From NCBI GenBank assembly GCA_018902755.1, contig JAHIQI010000052.1, positions 124,001 through 188,000 of the forward strand: a stretch of 64,000 bases of DNA. The letters run 5' to 3'. This document shows, piece by piece, positions 45,480 to 53,696 of the stretch. Origin of the DNA: Pseudomonadota bacterium (GTDB taxonomy: Bacteria > Desulfobacterota > Desulfarculia > Desulfarculales > Desulfarculaceae). The stretch's first letter is position 1. The number at the start of each line of letters is the position of its first letter. A program made the position numbers and the translations under genes. A model generated the notes under the pieces. That model was not told the origin of the DNA and did not search any database. It saw only the letters and a list, made by a program, of their open reading frames with translations.

Positions 45480-46934
45480 TTGACCGGCGGGGAGCTATGG
45501 CGCGAGGTCAGGGGCCACCCAGCCCTGCGCGCCCTGACGGACCTGGCCGGGGAGAGCGGCCAGGACCTCTGGCTCTGCGGCGGCACCCTGCGCGACCTGC
45601 TGCTTGGGCGACGCCCCCCCGATCTGGACCTGGCCGTGGACGGCGACGCCATGGCCCTGGGCCGGGCCCTGGCCCAGCGCACCGGGTCGCGCTTCGTGCC
45701 CTTGGGCCGCGAGTTCGCCACCTGCCGGGTGGTGACCGGTCGCGGCGAGCTGGACCTGGCCGGTCTGCGCGCCCCCACCCTGACCGCCGACCTGGCCGCC
45801 CGCGACTTCACCGTGAACGCCCTGGCCCTGCCCCTGGATAAACTTTGCTCCGATGATCCCGAGGCCCATCTGGTGGACCCCACCGGCGGGCGGGCCGACC
45901 TGGCCGCCGGGCTGCTCAGGCCCGCCGGGCCGGGGGTGCTGTGCGCCGACCCCCTCAGGGTGCTGCGTGCCTTTCGCTTCATGGCCACCCACGCCCTGGC
46001 CCCGGCACCAGGCCTGGAATACCGCTTGGCCGGGGCCGCGCCGGGGCTTTTCCGGGTGGCCGCCGAACGCATAGGGGCCGAGTGGCTCAAGCTCATGGCC
46101 GGCCCCCAAGCAGTGCGGGCGGTGGAGGCCATGGAAGACTGCGGGGTGCTCACCCGCCTGGCCCCGGAGCTGGCCGCCGGGCGGGGCTTGCCCCAAAACC
46201 CCTACCACCACCTGGACGTGCTGGGCCACAGCCTGGCCTGCGCGCGCGCCGCCGGGCTGCTAACGGCCGGGCGGGGGCCCTTGGCCGGCACCTTGGCCCA
46301 GGAAGGGCCGGGCTACCTGCGCGAGCCGCGCCGCCGGGCCCTGTTCATGACCGCCGCCCTGCTGCACGACCTGGGCAAGCCCCCCACCCGCCAGGCCAAG
46401 GACGAGGTCTGGGCCACCTTTTACCGCCATGAAATCATGGGGGCCAAGCTGGCCTCGGGGCGCTGCCGGGCCCTGGGGCTGTCCAAGGCCGATGCGTCCT
46501 GGGTGGGCCGCCTGGTGGCCGAGCACATGCGGCCCTTCCACCTGCTGGGGGCCCAGGGGCGCGGCCAGCTGACCCGCCGGGGGGTGCGCCGCATGCTGGC
46601 CGCCCTGGGGCCGGACCTGCCCGCCCTGTTCATGCTGGCCATGGCCGACACCATCGCCGGGCGGGGGCCCTTGCGCCCCCCGGAGGCGGAAGGTAGGCTT
46701 TTGGCCCTGTACCAGGAGGTGGCCAGGCTGCGCGACCGTGAGTTGGCTGCCGCCCTGGCCGCCCCGCCCCTGTTGGACGGCCACGAATTGATGCAGGTCC
46801 TGGGCTTGCCCACGGGCAAGGAGGTGGGCCGCCTGCTGACCCTGGTGCGCGAGGCTCAGTTGGACGGCGAGATAAGCAGCAAGGACGAGGCGCTGGCCCT
46901 GGCCAGAGAGGCGCATTCGCAGAGCTTTTCTTGA
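45480..46934 (+). CDS. CCA-adding / poly(A)-polymerase-type tRNA nucleotidyltransferase with HD domain
   Basis: About 484 residues from a TTG two bases after the LysM stop (MTGGELWREVRG). The nucleotidyltransferase core has CGGTLRDLLLGRRPPDLDLAV with the catalytic DxD. RDFTVNAL and the basic GRADLAAGLLRP motif follow, then an RNA-binding helix region (DPLRVLRAFRF). A C-terminal HD domain (ALLHDLGKPPT) suggests phosphatase/phosphodiesterase activity. It completes or repairs tRNA 3' CCA ends. It sits directly before tRNA-Sec. Confidence 0.85.
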   Translation: MTGGELWREVRGHPALRALTDLAGESGQDLWLCGGTLRDLLLGRRPPDLDLAVDGDAMALGRALAQRTGSRFVPLGREFATCRVVTGRGELDLAGLRAPTLTADLAARDFTVNALALPLDKLCSDDPEAHLVDPTGGRADLAAGLLRPAGPGVLCADPLRVLRAFRFMATHALAPAPGLEYRLAGAAPGLFRVAAERIGAEWLKLMAGPQAVRAVEAMEDCGVLTRLAPELAAGRGLPQNPYHHLDVLGHSLACARAAGLLTAGRGPLAGTLAQEGPGYLREPRRRALFMTAALLHDLGKPPTRQAKDEVWATFYRHEIMGAKLASGRCRALGLSKADASWVGRLVAEHMRPFHLLGAQGRGQLTRRGVRRMLAALGPDLPALFMLAMADTIAGRGPLRPPEAEGRLLALYQEVARLRDRELAAALAAPPLLDGHELMQVLGLPTGKEVGRLLTLVREAQLDGEISSKDEALALAREAHSQSFS

Positions 46935-46970
46935 CGCTAACCTGCGCCGATGATAGTTTTTGCCCATATC

Positions 46971-47068
46971 GGAAGTGGAAACGTCACTGGTGGGCGTCCC
47001 GGACTTCAAATCCGGTGTACCGTCTGAGTAAGGCGGTAGGTGGGTTCGATTCCCATGCACTTCCGCCA
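46971..47068 (+). tRNA. selC: tRNA-Sec (anticodon UCA)
   Basis: A 98-nt tRNA including encoded CCA. Acceptor arms GGAAGTG and CACTTCC pair; the anticodon arm is CCGGA-CTTCAAA-TCCGG with TCA at 47006-47008; a long variable arm and the T-loop TTCGATT follow. This is the selenocysteine tRNA that reads UGA, so the host makes selenoproteins. Its 3' end is the insertion point of the island that follows. Confidence 0.96.
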
Positions 47069-47097
47069 CAATGATTTCAAGGGCTTAGCTGTCATGG

Positions 47098-48234
47098 CTA
47101 GCCCTTTACTATTTTCAGGGCTGGCCGAACAGCTCGGTTTGGGTGTGGATTTGGGTGTGGATTTGAGTGGGAGTGAGTCACACCCATCTCACTAGCCTGC
47201 TCATATGCAGCCATTGCCTCGCGCTCGGAACCGTCAAGGCTGTGCAAGTATATCTCTGTCGTGGCCCGGTTCTCGTGGCCTAGAATTTTCTGGATGGTGC
47301 CGAGGGGCACCCTCTGTTGATCAAGGAGCGACGCTCCGGCATGTCTTAGGGCGTGGAAAGCAAAAGGTTTGACACCAGCCCTCTCACACAACTTTCGCAT
47401 GAGATTGTGCCGGCTGCTGTACGTTCCTTCGACCCACCCACCCTTTTTGTGGCTCCAGTACTGATGCCAGAAGACCCATGGCTTGGAACAATCCCTCACA
47501 CTGTGCCGTCTGGTCATAATTTCATGCAGCCTATGAGTCATCGGAACAACTCTGGGAGTGCGATGTCCCCCCCTCTTCTTTCGGGTATATAGGGTGATGG
47601 TTTGGGCCTTCAGGTCTACATCATCCCATGTGAGTTGGTTGATTTCACTGATACGACCCATGGTATCTCTAACTACCCACAAGTAATCCCACACATCACA
47701 ATTAGCTACCTTTAAGACTTTCTCGATGTCTTGCGGTGGTGGTACGTACTTTATCTTTTTATCCACCGGAAGAAAGCTGAGGCCTGTAACTGGATTTTGA
47801 GACACCAGTTTCTTCTTCAGACCAAAGTTAAAGGTTGCCTTCAAATACCGTATCTCTTTGTTTGCGGTGTAGGCAGAAACACGGCTCCTCTCAAGCACGA
47901 ATTTCTCGATCATAGGCTGATCGATTTCGCTGCAATTCAAATCACCCCACCTCTTGATCCACCGGCTGGCGACGTACACGTATTCCTCATAATGTCTCTC
48001 CGAGTTGTACGCCTTCACATGATCAAGCCGCCTATTAGCCAGCTCCAAGAAGTCCATGTCGGTTGGGGTCTTCTGGCTGGTCTGAGTCGGTGTGGGGTTC
48101 AGCAACTCCTCCCTTCTCGCGGCCTCGGCCCTTTTGGCTTCGGCCTTGGTCTTGAAGTAACCGCTTGTGTACCTTTGTTTTCTTAGGGTGAAGTCGTGCT
48201 TCCAACCCCGCCCCTCGCAAAAATAGACGCTCAT
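47098..48234 (-). CDS. Tyrosine recombinase (selC island integrase)
   Basis: A 378-residue integrase with AGGAGG before the ATG. The N-terminus (FCEGRGWKHDFTLRKQRYTSG) looks like an arm-binding AP2-like domain. Catalytic residues: Arg in DTMGRISEINQLTWDD, HALRHAGASLL and Tyr in TTEIYLHSL. It ends 30 bp from selC, which is surely its attachment site. A histidine/proline repeat tail (SHSNPHPNPHPN) is odd. Confidence 0.94.
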   Translation of the reverse strand: MSVYFCEGRGWKHDFTLRKQRYTSGYFKTKAEAKRAEAARREELLNPTPTQTSQKTPTDMDFLELANRRLDHVKAYNSERHYEEYVYVASRWIKRWGDLNCSEIDQPMIEKFVLERSRVSAYTANKEIRYLKATFNFGLKKKLVSQNPVTGLSFLPVDKKIKYVPPPQDIEKVLKVANCDVWDYLWVVRDTMGRISEINQLTWDDVDLKAQTITLYTRKKRGGHRTPRVVPMTHRLHEIMTRRHSVRDCSKPWVFWHQYWSHKKGGWVEGTYSSRHNLMRKLCERAGVKPFAFHALRHAGASLLDQQRVPLGTIQKILGHENRATTEIYLHSLDGSEREAMAAYEQASEMGVTHSHSNPHPNPHPNRAVRPALKIVKG

Positions 48235-48379
48235 AAAGGTCCTCCTTACTTGGAAACCGAAGGACCCCCCTGAGCTTCCTACCGCCGATGGCCTCCGAAT
48301 TTTTGTAAACCCAACTCAGGCTTACCTGGAGGAAATCTGCGGCCTCCTCAGGGGTCATTATTTCATGGGAGTTGCCCAT
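48035..48379 (-). CDS. Helix-turn-helix (excisionase/AlpA-like) protein overlapping the integrase
   Basis: About 114 residues from MGNSHEIMTPEEAADFLQVS. Residues 5-55 form an HTH_17-type domain (LSWVYKNSEAIGG... LRFPSKEDLYERLF), as in integrase-linked excisionases. The frame continues about 200 nt into the integrase gene in a different phase; the extra C-terminal half is basic and has low information content, so whether the whole overlap is functional is uncertain. Confidence 0.7.
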   Translation of the reverse strand: MGNSHEIMTPEEAADFLQVSLSWVYKNSEAIGGRKLRGVLRFPSKEDLYERLFLRGAGLEARLHPKKTKVHKRLLQDQGRSQKGRGREKGGVAEPHTDSDQPEDPNRHGLLGAG

Positions 48380-48408
48380 GGTCAAACCTTCGGTTCAGAG
48401 TCCTGCCC

Positions 48409-48666
48409 TTACTTCCCGCCCCGCTTCCCAAAGCCGTTGACCAGCAGTTTGATCACCCCGACGGCGAAGATCAGCCACATGCCCAAACTGACCACACCCC
48501 GCACAGAGGTCTGGCCGCCGGAGAAGAGCGTTCCCACCTGGTGGTCCACGCCGTGCCGCAAGCTCTCGTAGGCAGAGCCGGCCAAGTCAGCCGAGATACT
48601 GACCAGGATATGCACCACCGGGATGGCGATGGCGATAGCCAGCAGGATCCAGACCCAACGTCCCAT
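48409..48666 (-). CDS. Small two-helix membrane protein
   Basis: An 85-residue protein from MGRWVWILLAIAIAIP with GGGAGGTG upstream; an earlier in-frame start is weaker. Two hydrophobic segments (about 4-24 and 54-76) and a Lys/Arg-rich end. It follows the large ATPase by 73 bp on the same strand and could be its membrane partner. No family recognised. Confidence 0.7.
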   Translation of the reverse strand: MGRWVWILLAIAIAIPVVHILVSISADLAGSAYESLRHGVDHQVGTLFSGGQTSVRGVVSLGMWLIFAVGVIKLLVNGFGKRGGK

Positions 48667-48739
48667 TGCACACCTCCCCTGTTTCTTTGCCCGGTGTTCA
48701 TCACCGGGCATAGGTATGGTCGTGCAAAAGGCTGAAGTG

Positions 48740-50776
48740 TTAAGCGGGAGTGATAGAAAAGTCGCTGATCGTCATATAGTCAACCTTATTGAGGTGCGCT
48801 TCCAGCTCCGGTGCCTGGTCGACCAGCTCATTGGCCTGCTGCTGCTCTTTAAGGCCGCGCGTGACGATGATTACGTCATCCACCCCTGCCATTAGGTCCT
48901 GGGTGATGTTGTCGATGAGGTTCCTGAAGTTCAGAGTGATCTCGTAGGCGGTTTGCTCACCATCTGCTGTACGGGCCAGCACGTCTATGGCCTTGGTACT
49001 GCCCCTGGTGCGGCCTTCGACAGCGGCCTGCATACCCATCTCTGTACACCATTGGGCAACCAGGTGCTGAAAGAGCCGGTGCTCATAAGAGCCGCAGCCC
49101 GGAGGGCCAGGATCATTCAGAAACTGCAGGGCCTTTTCCGTCAGCACCAGGTAAACGGCAGGCTTGGTGCCCCGGGTGCGATAGGGCTTCAGCAATACCA
49201 GGTTGTTGGTGGCCAATTCTTCCAAAGCTCGCTCTCCCTCGGCGGCGCTGGCAAACTTGCCAATCTCGACCAGCTCAGAGCGCCGGGTGAAAGGGCTCCT
49301 GCCTAACATGTACAGCAGGTGGGTGGCGGCAGGAGAAAGTGGGGTGGCCGGCGGAACTTTCTCTCCTGCTTCAACCAACGGCTCAGCTAAATACTGATCC
49401 AGCTCCTCCCAGAATTCTGCCGAGTGCTTTTTCAGGGTCTGATCATCGGGTTGATCCTCGATATCCCGGTTGGGTACAGCCAGGATAAAGGGCTTGGGGC
49501 AGCCACCATAACGGACAATGGCCTGGCCATGGGGAGGCAGCTCAAACATGTAGTCACGCTGCTCATCGGTCAGCCTCCAGCTTTCCTGTACGAAGTCCAC
49601 GTCAGCACCATCATTGAGTGGAAAGGCTATTTTGGTGAAAGCCAGACTGCGCACCGTGGGGCTCACCGATTTCGGCTCCTGCGTGGTGATAATGGTGCCA
49701 ATGCCAGCCGCTCGGATACGGCTCAGGTCCTTGTTAAAGGCGCTTTCGCCAAAGTCACTCACATTGCGGCTCGCCTGCAACAGATCTCGGGCTTCCTCCA
49801 AGAGAAAAAGATGTCGGAGTTTGCCACTGATTTGACCCTGCCGGACATTGGCCAGGTAGAGCGATCGGGTGATGAAGGCGATGATGAAGTTGACCACCAT
49901 CTCCTGATGGCCATCCAACTCCAAGACCACATCGCGGTGTTGAAAGATGTCCAAAGGAATGCCCCGGCTACAATCAAATACCCCGCTTTCCAGCATGGCT
50001 TGTAGCCGGTTTTCTATGGACAAGAAGATGTCGTACATACGGTAGGTCTTGGTCTTGGCCCTGATGCTCTGGACCCCCTTGAGCAGAGTGAGCAAGGTAG
50101 GATTCTTTACCTGCTTATAGAGCTCACCCGCCAGCCAAAGGATGAAGTTGCGGGAGGTGGCCCCCAGATAGGCCTCCGAGACCAGCACGTCAGTCACTAG
50201 GATTATGTGCTGCCGCTGATCCAGGAAGGGGTGGATCACGAACGGATTTAGACGAAGCTTTTCCGGAGGGATTATCTGGAGAGTAGGGCAACTCTTTATC
50301 AGTCCACGATACTCACGCTTCTGGGGGTCACAGACAATGAGGTTGAAGGCCCTGTTAGGGAGGTTGCAAATTTCCTTGGTGAGCAACTTGTCATAAAAAG
50401 ATTTGCCTGACCCCGTCCGTCCTAAAACGATCTTAATCTTGCACAGGTCGTCGGGATGCAGTCCCAGCTGTCCGTCGTGCTCATTGACATAGCCCACCTT
50501 GAGCGGGCCGTTCATGTACTTGGCGACGTCCTTTTGGCTGGGATAGGGCCGGAAGGGGTTTTTCATCTGCTGGTAGGCGGCGACCTTGGTGTTACGACGT
50601 GCTTTGGCCAAAATCACCGGGTTGTTTAGCAGGAAGGTGCGCAGGCCAGCCTCATCCCCTGTTTCTATGTCCCTATAAAGAAATTGTTTGACCCCTGGGT
50701 GGGTCAACATTTTGCCACTATCCAGGAGTTCCATGAGTTCCTGGAAACTCAGATCGTTTATCTCCAAATCGTTCAT
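48740..50776 (-). CDS. HerA/TraC-like ATPase with winged helix and C-terminal nuclease-like domain
   Basis: A 678-residue protein with AGGAGCC upstream. Walker A GRTGSGKS (119-126), Walker B HLFLLEEARDLL, and the HerA/TraC-type motif AAGIGTIITTQEPKS place it among DNA-pumping ATPases. Residues about 485-565 read as a winged helix (SELVEIGKFASAAEGERALEELATNNLVLLKP). The last about 110 residues carry a restriction-endonuclease-like pattern, IDVLARTADGEQTAYEITLN (Asp, then Glu-x-Thr in place of the common ExK). The Lys replacement may mean inactivity or variation. A second ATPase of the same layout lies at 57584. Confidence 0.75.
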   Translation of the reverse strand: MNDLEINDLSFQELMELLDSGKMLTHPGVKQFLYRDIETGDEAGLRTFLLNNPVILAKARRNTKVAAYQQMKNPFRPYPSQKDVAKYMNGPLKVGYVNEHDGQLGLHPDDLCKIKIVLGRTGSGKSFYDKLLTKEICNLPNRAFNLIVCDPQKREYRGLIKSCPTLQIIPPEKLRLNPFVIHPFLDQRQHIILVTDVLVSEAYLGATSRNFILWLAGELYKQVKNPTLLTLLKGVQSIRAKTKTYRMYDIFLSIENRLQAMLESGVFDCSRGIPLDIFQHRDVVLELDGHQEMVVNFIIAFITRSLYLANVRQGQISGKLRHLFLLEEARDLLQASRNVSDFGESAFNKDLSRIRAAGIGTIITTQEPKSVSPTVRSLAFTKIAFPLNDGADVDFVQESWRLTDEQRDYMFELPPHGQAIVRYGGCPKPFILAVPNRDIEDQPDDQTLKKHSAEFWEELDQYLAEPLVEAGEKVPPATPLSPAATHLLYMLGRSPFTRRSELVEIGKFASAAEGERALEELATNNLVLLKPYRTRGTKPAVYLVLTEKALQFLNDPGPPGCGSYEHRLFQHLVAQWCTEMGMQAAVEGRTRGSTKAIDVLARTADGEQTAYEITLNFRNLIDNITQDLMAGVDDVIIVTRGLKEQQQANELVDQAPELEAHLNKVDYMTISDFSITPA

Positions 50777-50785
50777 TGGAGGCTC

Positions 50786-51265
50786 CTAGAAGAAAACGGC
50801 TTTATAAATGCCGGCCAAAATGGCCAGTCCCGCGATGTAGGAGGCAAGCTTGTAATAAGAAGCTTTGCGCCCACAGTTGGTACAGATGCCCCTGCCAGAC
50901 CAGCTAAGGCTTCCGTCGTGTCCCAGCTTGATTCTGGTTCGCGTCCCTGGGGGGTGAAATCTGGATTGGCAGTAGGCCACCTCGTCACCCTTATGAATAA
51001 ATAGGCCGGTGCAGGAACGGCCATCGAAGGCCTTTTCGTCATATTTGGTACCGTTTAAATCCTCGGGAAAGTTGATATACTCAATTTCTTCCCAAGAACC
51101 ATCGGGTCTTCGACGGCTAGTTCGTCCTCCTGCGTTGATTTCTATTTGGTCGCCAGCCATGCTCCCCATGCCGATGATTTTTTTCTTGATGATGTTAAGC
51201 AGGGTTTCCGGCTCGGTCTGGGTCGGCTCCTGGGCGTCTTCGCGGAGGGGGTTGTCATGGGCCAT
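50786..51265 (-). CDS. Tail-anchored protein with cysteine motifs
   Basis: A 159-residue protein with GAGAGGAGC upstream. Cys residues occur as CTGLF, CQSRFH and CTNCGRKA, the last a zinc-ribbon knuckle. A single C-terminal membrane helix (LASYIAGLAILAGIYKAVFF) would anchor it. It is 9 bp before the large ATPase start on the same strand, so it may recruit the ATPase to the membrane. No family recognised. Confidence 0.65.
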   Translation of the reverse strand: MAHDNPLREDAQEPTQTEPETLLNIIKKKIIGMGSMAGDQIEINAGGRTSRRRPDGSWEEIEYINFPEDLNGTKYDEKAFDGRSCTGLFIHKGDEVAYCQSRFHPPGTRTRIKLGHDGSLSWSGRGICTNCGRKASYYKLASYIAGLAILAGIYKAVFF

Positions 51266-51440
51266 GGTCTGCTCCTCTCTTGGTAGTGGGATAAAACAGG
51301 ACGTAGGGTTCCCCCTGATCCCATGGTTCAGGTCAAGAAAGGCAGTGGTTTATTGGCGAGGTATTTTTAGGCCGGGGTTAGCCTTGATAAACTTGAGGCT
51401 GATTCATTTTGTAAATTTGTTACGATTAACGTTGAAAATT

Positions 51441-52775
51441 TTAGTTGTTCCTCGAGTAAAGCCTGATCAGCTCTTCCCGCTCCTGGGGCGAAAAGTCCGC
51501 CAGGCTTTCCTTCGGTGGGGCCAGGGAATCTCTGGGAGTGGCTTCTGCGGTCTTCTCCTTGGCCTGGCGAGGCTGATTCTTCGATTGGCTGGAGCTGGCC
51601 TGGGAGCAGTTCTCACCTCCCTTCCTAATGGCATTGTAAAGGTACTCATTAGCTTTGCTGATCCGTATCTTGGCGTCCTTTTCCGAAACCCCCAGACGCT
51701 TCATCAAGCAAGGGGTCAACTCCACCCCCTCCAGCTGGAGGGCAACCAATTCGTAATAGATCTCGGCCAGCGAACTTTTGCCCTCCAAAACTTTTTCGGC
51801 GTAGCAGATCGCCTTCTCTCGCCAGGAGGGGTCCCGGTAGGCCTGTTCCCAGTCGGCCGGCTGCCCCTTTAATTGGTTAAAGGTGGATTTGCGACCCTTA
51901 TAGCCCCCGTTACGGATGACATCATTGATGTATTGGTTAGCATTGTTGATCCATTTATTCTGATTCTTCTTTGCGATCCCTAGGCGCTTCATTTGGCAGG
52001 GGGTCAGTTCCCAGCCCTCCACCTGGAGCGCAACCAATTCGTAATAAGTCTCTGCCAGCTTGCTGTTCATTTTCAAAATTTCTTCGGCGTAGTAGATCGC
52101 CTTCTTTCGCCAAGATGGGTCCCCATAGGTCTGCTCCCAGGCGGTCCGCTTCCTCTTAGGGCGCGCTACCTCCAGCATCGCGCAGATTTTTTCTTTGGTC
52201 TGGTATACCCAGGAGTTGACTTTCTTGGGGTCATCTTTGGTGTCGAGCAGCTCAGCCTGCGCTTGGCCGATCTTGGTCCCCTCCAACATCATGGAGATGA
52301 TCGCGTGGTATCTCCAGCCGTTCTCAGAGCCATCCAAAAATTTCTGCATCACCCGGCAGACGGCGGCCCGGCTATTCTTAGATTCCACGATCTGCTCGGG
52401 CGTCCACTGGTACTGCGGTACATAATCCACAGCGTCGAAGTCGGCGAAGGATTCCTCGTTCTCTACTTCACCGTCATCATTAAAGGTGGTGAAGGTCTTG
52501 TGGTGGCCGTAGGCGGCTGCCTTGATGTTAGTGTTGGAGTCCTTTTCCACGTAGTCGGGGTTGCGGATGGAGTGTATGGCGTAGGAGCGCTTCTGGACCT
52601 GCTTCACCAGGGACTTGATGCTCCGGATGTGGGAAGCGCACCCACTTTCGATGAAATGGCGGAACCGCTCCTCGCTGTACTTCTTGTCCAAGGCATAGGC
52701 CTTGGAGACGTGATCTTTGCCGATGGTGTCGCATACCACCAGCGTGACCAGCTCGGGCAGGACTACTGGATCCAC
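51441..52775 (-). CDS. Unknown regulator-like protein with an internal 79-residue duplication
   Basis: A 444-residue protein starting at a GTG after GGAGGAGGTGAGGC. Residues 213-291 and 309-387 are close repeats: WEQ-(T/A)-Y-x-DPSWR(K/E)KAI, then YYELVALQ(V/L)EG, ELTPC, MKRLG. The offset is 96 residues. The first about 200 residues are helical with many basic residues and recall the organisation of divergent sigma-70-like proteins, but I cannot assign regions 2 and 4 securely. It overlaps the preceding small gene by 13 nt. DNA binding by the repeats is a guess. Confidence 0.55.
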   Translation of the reverse strand: MDPVVLPELVTLVVCDTIGKDHVSKAYALDKKYSEERFRHFIESGCASHIRSIKSLVKQVQKRSYAIHSIRNPDYVEKDSNTNIKAAAYGHHKTFTTFNDDGEVENEESFADFDAVDYVPQYQWTPEQIVESKNSRAAVCRVMQKFLDGSENGWRYHAIISMMLEGTKIGQAQAELLDTKDDPKKVNSWVYQTKEKICAMLEVARPKRKRTAWEQTYGDPSWRKKAIYYAEEILKMNSKLAETYYELVALQVEGWELTPCQMKRLGIAKKNQNKWINNANQYINDVIRNGGYKGRKSTFNQLKGQPADWEQAYRDPSWREKAICYAEKVLEGKSSLAEIYYELVALQLEGVELTPCLMKRLGVSEKDAKIRISKANEYLYNAIRKGGENCSQASSSQSKNQPRQAKEKTAEATPRDSLAPPKESLADFSPQEREELIRLYSRNN

Positions 52776-53005
52776 TGCCTCACCTCCTCCACCAAGTCAG
52801 GCAAGAGCAACAGGAAGATGTTCTCGGCCTGGCGGTTCACCAACCTTTCGATACCGAGGACACGACCGCAGCCGCTTTCTATCACTACCTGCCACACCTT
52901 AGCCTCCACCACCCAGTAGAAGGGCCAAATCAGCTCCTTCTCCACCTCGGAGAGGCCGCTCAAGGCCTCTTTCAGCCGCTCTTTTTCTCGGGATTTCTTT
53001 GCCAT
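52763..53005 (-). CDS. Small protein coupled to the duplicated-domain gene
   Basis: An 80-residue protein with GAGGAGGCG before the ATG. A basic start (MAKKSREKERLKEALSGL) leads into a hydrophobic, Trp-rich helical region. IESGCGRVLGIERLV resembles IESGCASHIRSIKSLV near the start of the next protein, so the two genes may share ancestry. Overlap of 13 nt implies coupled translation. Confidence 0.6.
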   Translation of the reverse strand: MAKKSREKERLKEALSGLSEVEKELIWPFYWVVEAKVWQVVIESGCGRVLGIERLVNRQAENIFLLLLPDLVEEVRQWIQ

Positions 53006-53026
53006 GGTTCGCCTCCTCGTGTGGTT

Positions 53027-53043
53027 GACACCAGCGCGGTGTC
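53027..53043. promoter_or_regulatory. Palindrome in the divergent promoter region
   Basis: GACACC-AGCGC-GGTGTC lies 22 bp before the small minus-strand gene, between it and the divergent AT-rich pair. It is placed like an operator controlling the minus operon. Confidence 0.45.
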
Positions 53044-53257
53044 GGTTAGTTAGGATCTTGGGAGAACAACTCAGACGCTTCCATGCCAGAGCTCGTGCAT
53101 GCTATGATGGCTACGCTTTGCATTCGGGAGCAGTCGCTATTACCAAGGCCCTGTATCCAGTGAGGTTGAAGCTTTGAGTGGTTTGCCTTTTCAAATCTCT
53201 TGGTATGAAAGTAAGGCAAAATTGCGGGTCTGTAAAGGTATGTGGTTGATATAGCTA

Positions 53258-53293
53258 GACATTTAGGACATTTTGGACAAATTGGACAAAATT
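53258..53293 (+). repeat. Four tandem 9-bp iterons upstream of the AT-rich gene pair
   Basis: GACATTTAG, GACATTTTG, GACAAATTG and GACAAAATT follow one another without gaps from 53258. The array ends 37 bp before the ATG at 53331. Short tandem iterons at a promoter or origin bind regulators or initiators cooperatively. The rest of 53006-53330 is AT-rich with no gene. Confidence 0.8.
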
Positions 53294-53330
53294 TGGTGGG
53301 TTACTTGTACTGCTGTCGATTGGAGGTGTT

Positions 53331-53696
53331 ATGAAGGAATATAATTCGAATATTGTTTTGGGGTTATTCCCTGAATTAATCTTAAAGAATAGTCAAATAA
53401 AAAAATTAAAAGAGGCCCCAGAGCTATCAAATATATTGGATTATATTGCCAATCGTACTCTTCCTAAGAAAGCAAAAGCGGTTTATTTTGTCCTTAGAGA
53501 ATGCCACAATACCCTGGAAGAGGCTGTAAATATATATAAAGACGTTTATAATGAAATAGAAGAAGAAAGTCTTAGACGTTCTGGTAGCAGGGCAAGAGAA
53601 AGGGTAATTAGGGAGGCACTAAAAAGTCCGGAAATTCAAGAATGGAAGGCAGCCTGGCTAGAGAAAAACAACAACTTAAAGGCAGCAGGACAGTAA
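53331..53696 (+). CDS. Unknown AT-rich gene, first of a two-gene insert
   Basis: A 121-residue protein with GGAGGTGTT before the ATG. Helical and basic (ILKNSQIKKLKEAPELSN ... SGSRARERVIREALKSPEI). The DNA is far more AT-rich than the flanking operons and on the opposite strand, which marks the pair as a later insertion. No family recognised. It overlaps the next frame by up to 55 nt. Confidence 0.65.
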   Translation: MKEYNSNIVLGLFPELILKNSQIKKLKEAPELSNILDYIANRTLPKKAKAVYFVLRECHNTLEEAVNIYKDVYNEIEEESLRRSGSRARERVIREALKSPEIQEWKAAWLEKNNNLKAAGQ

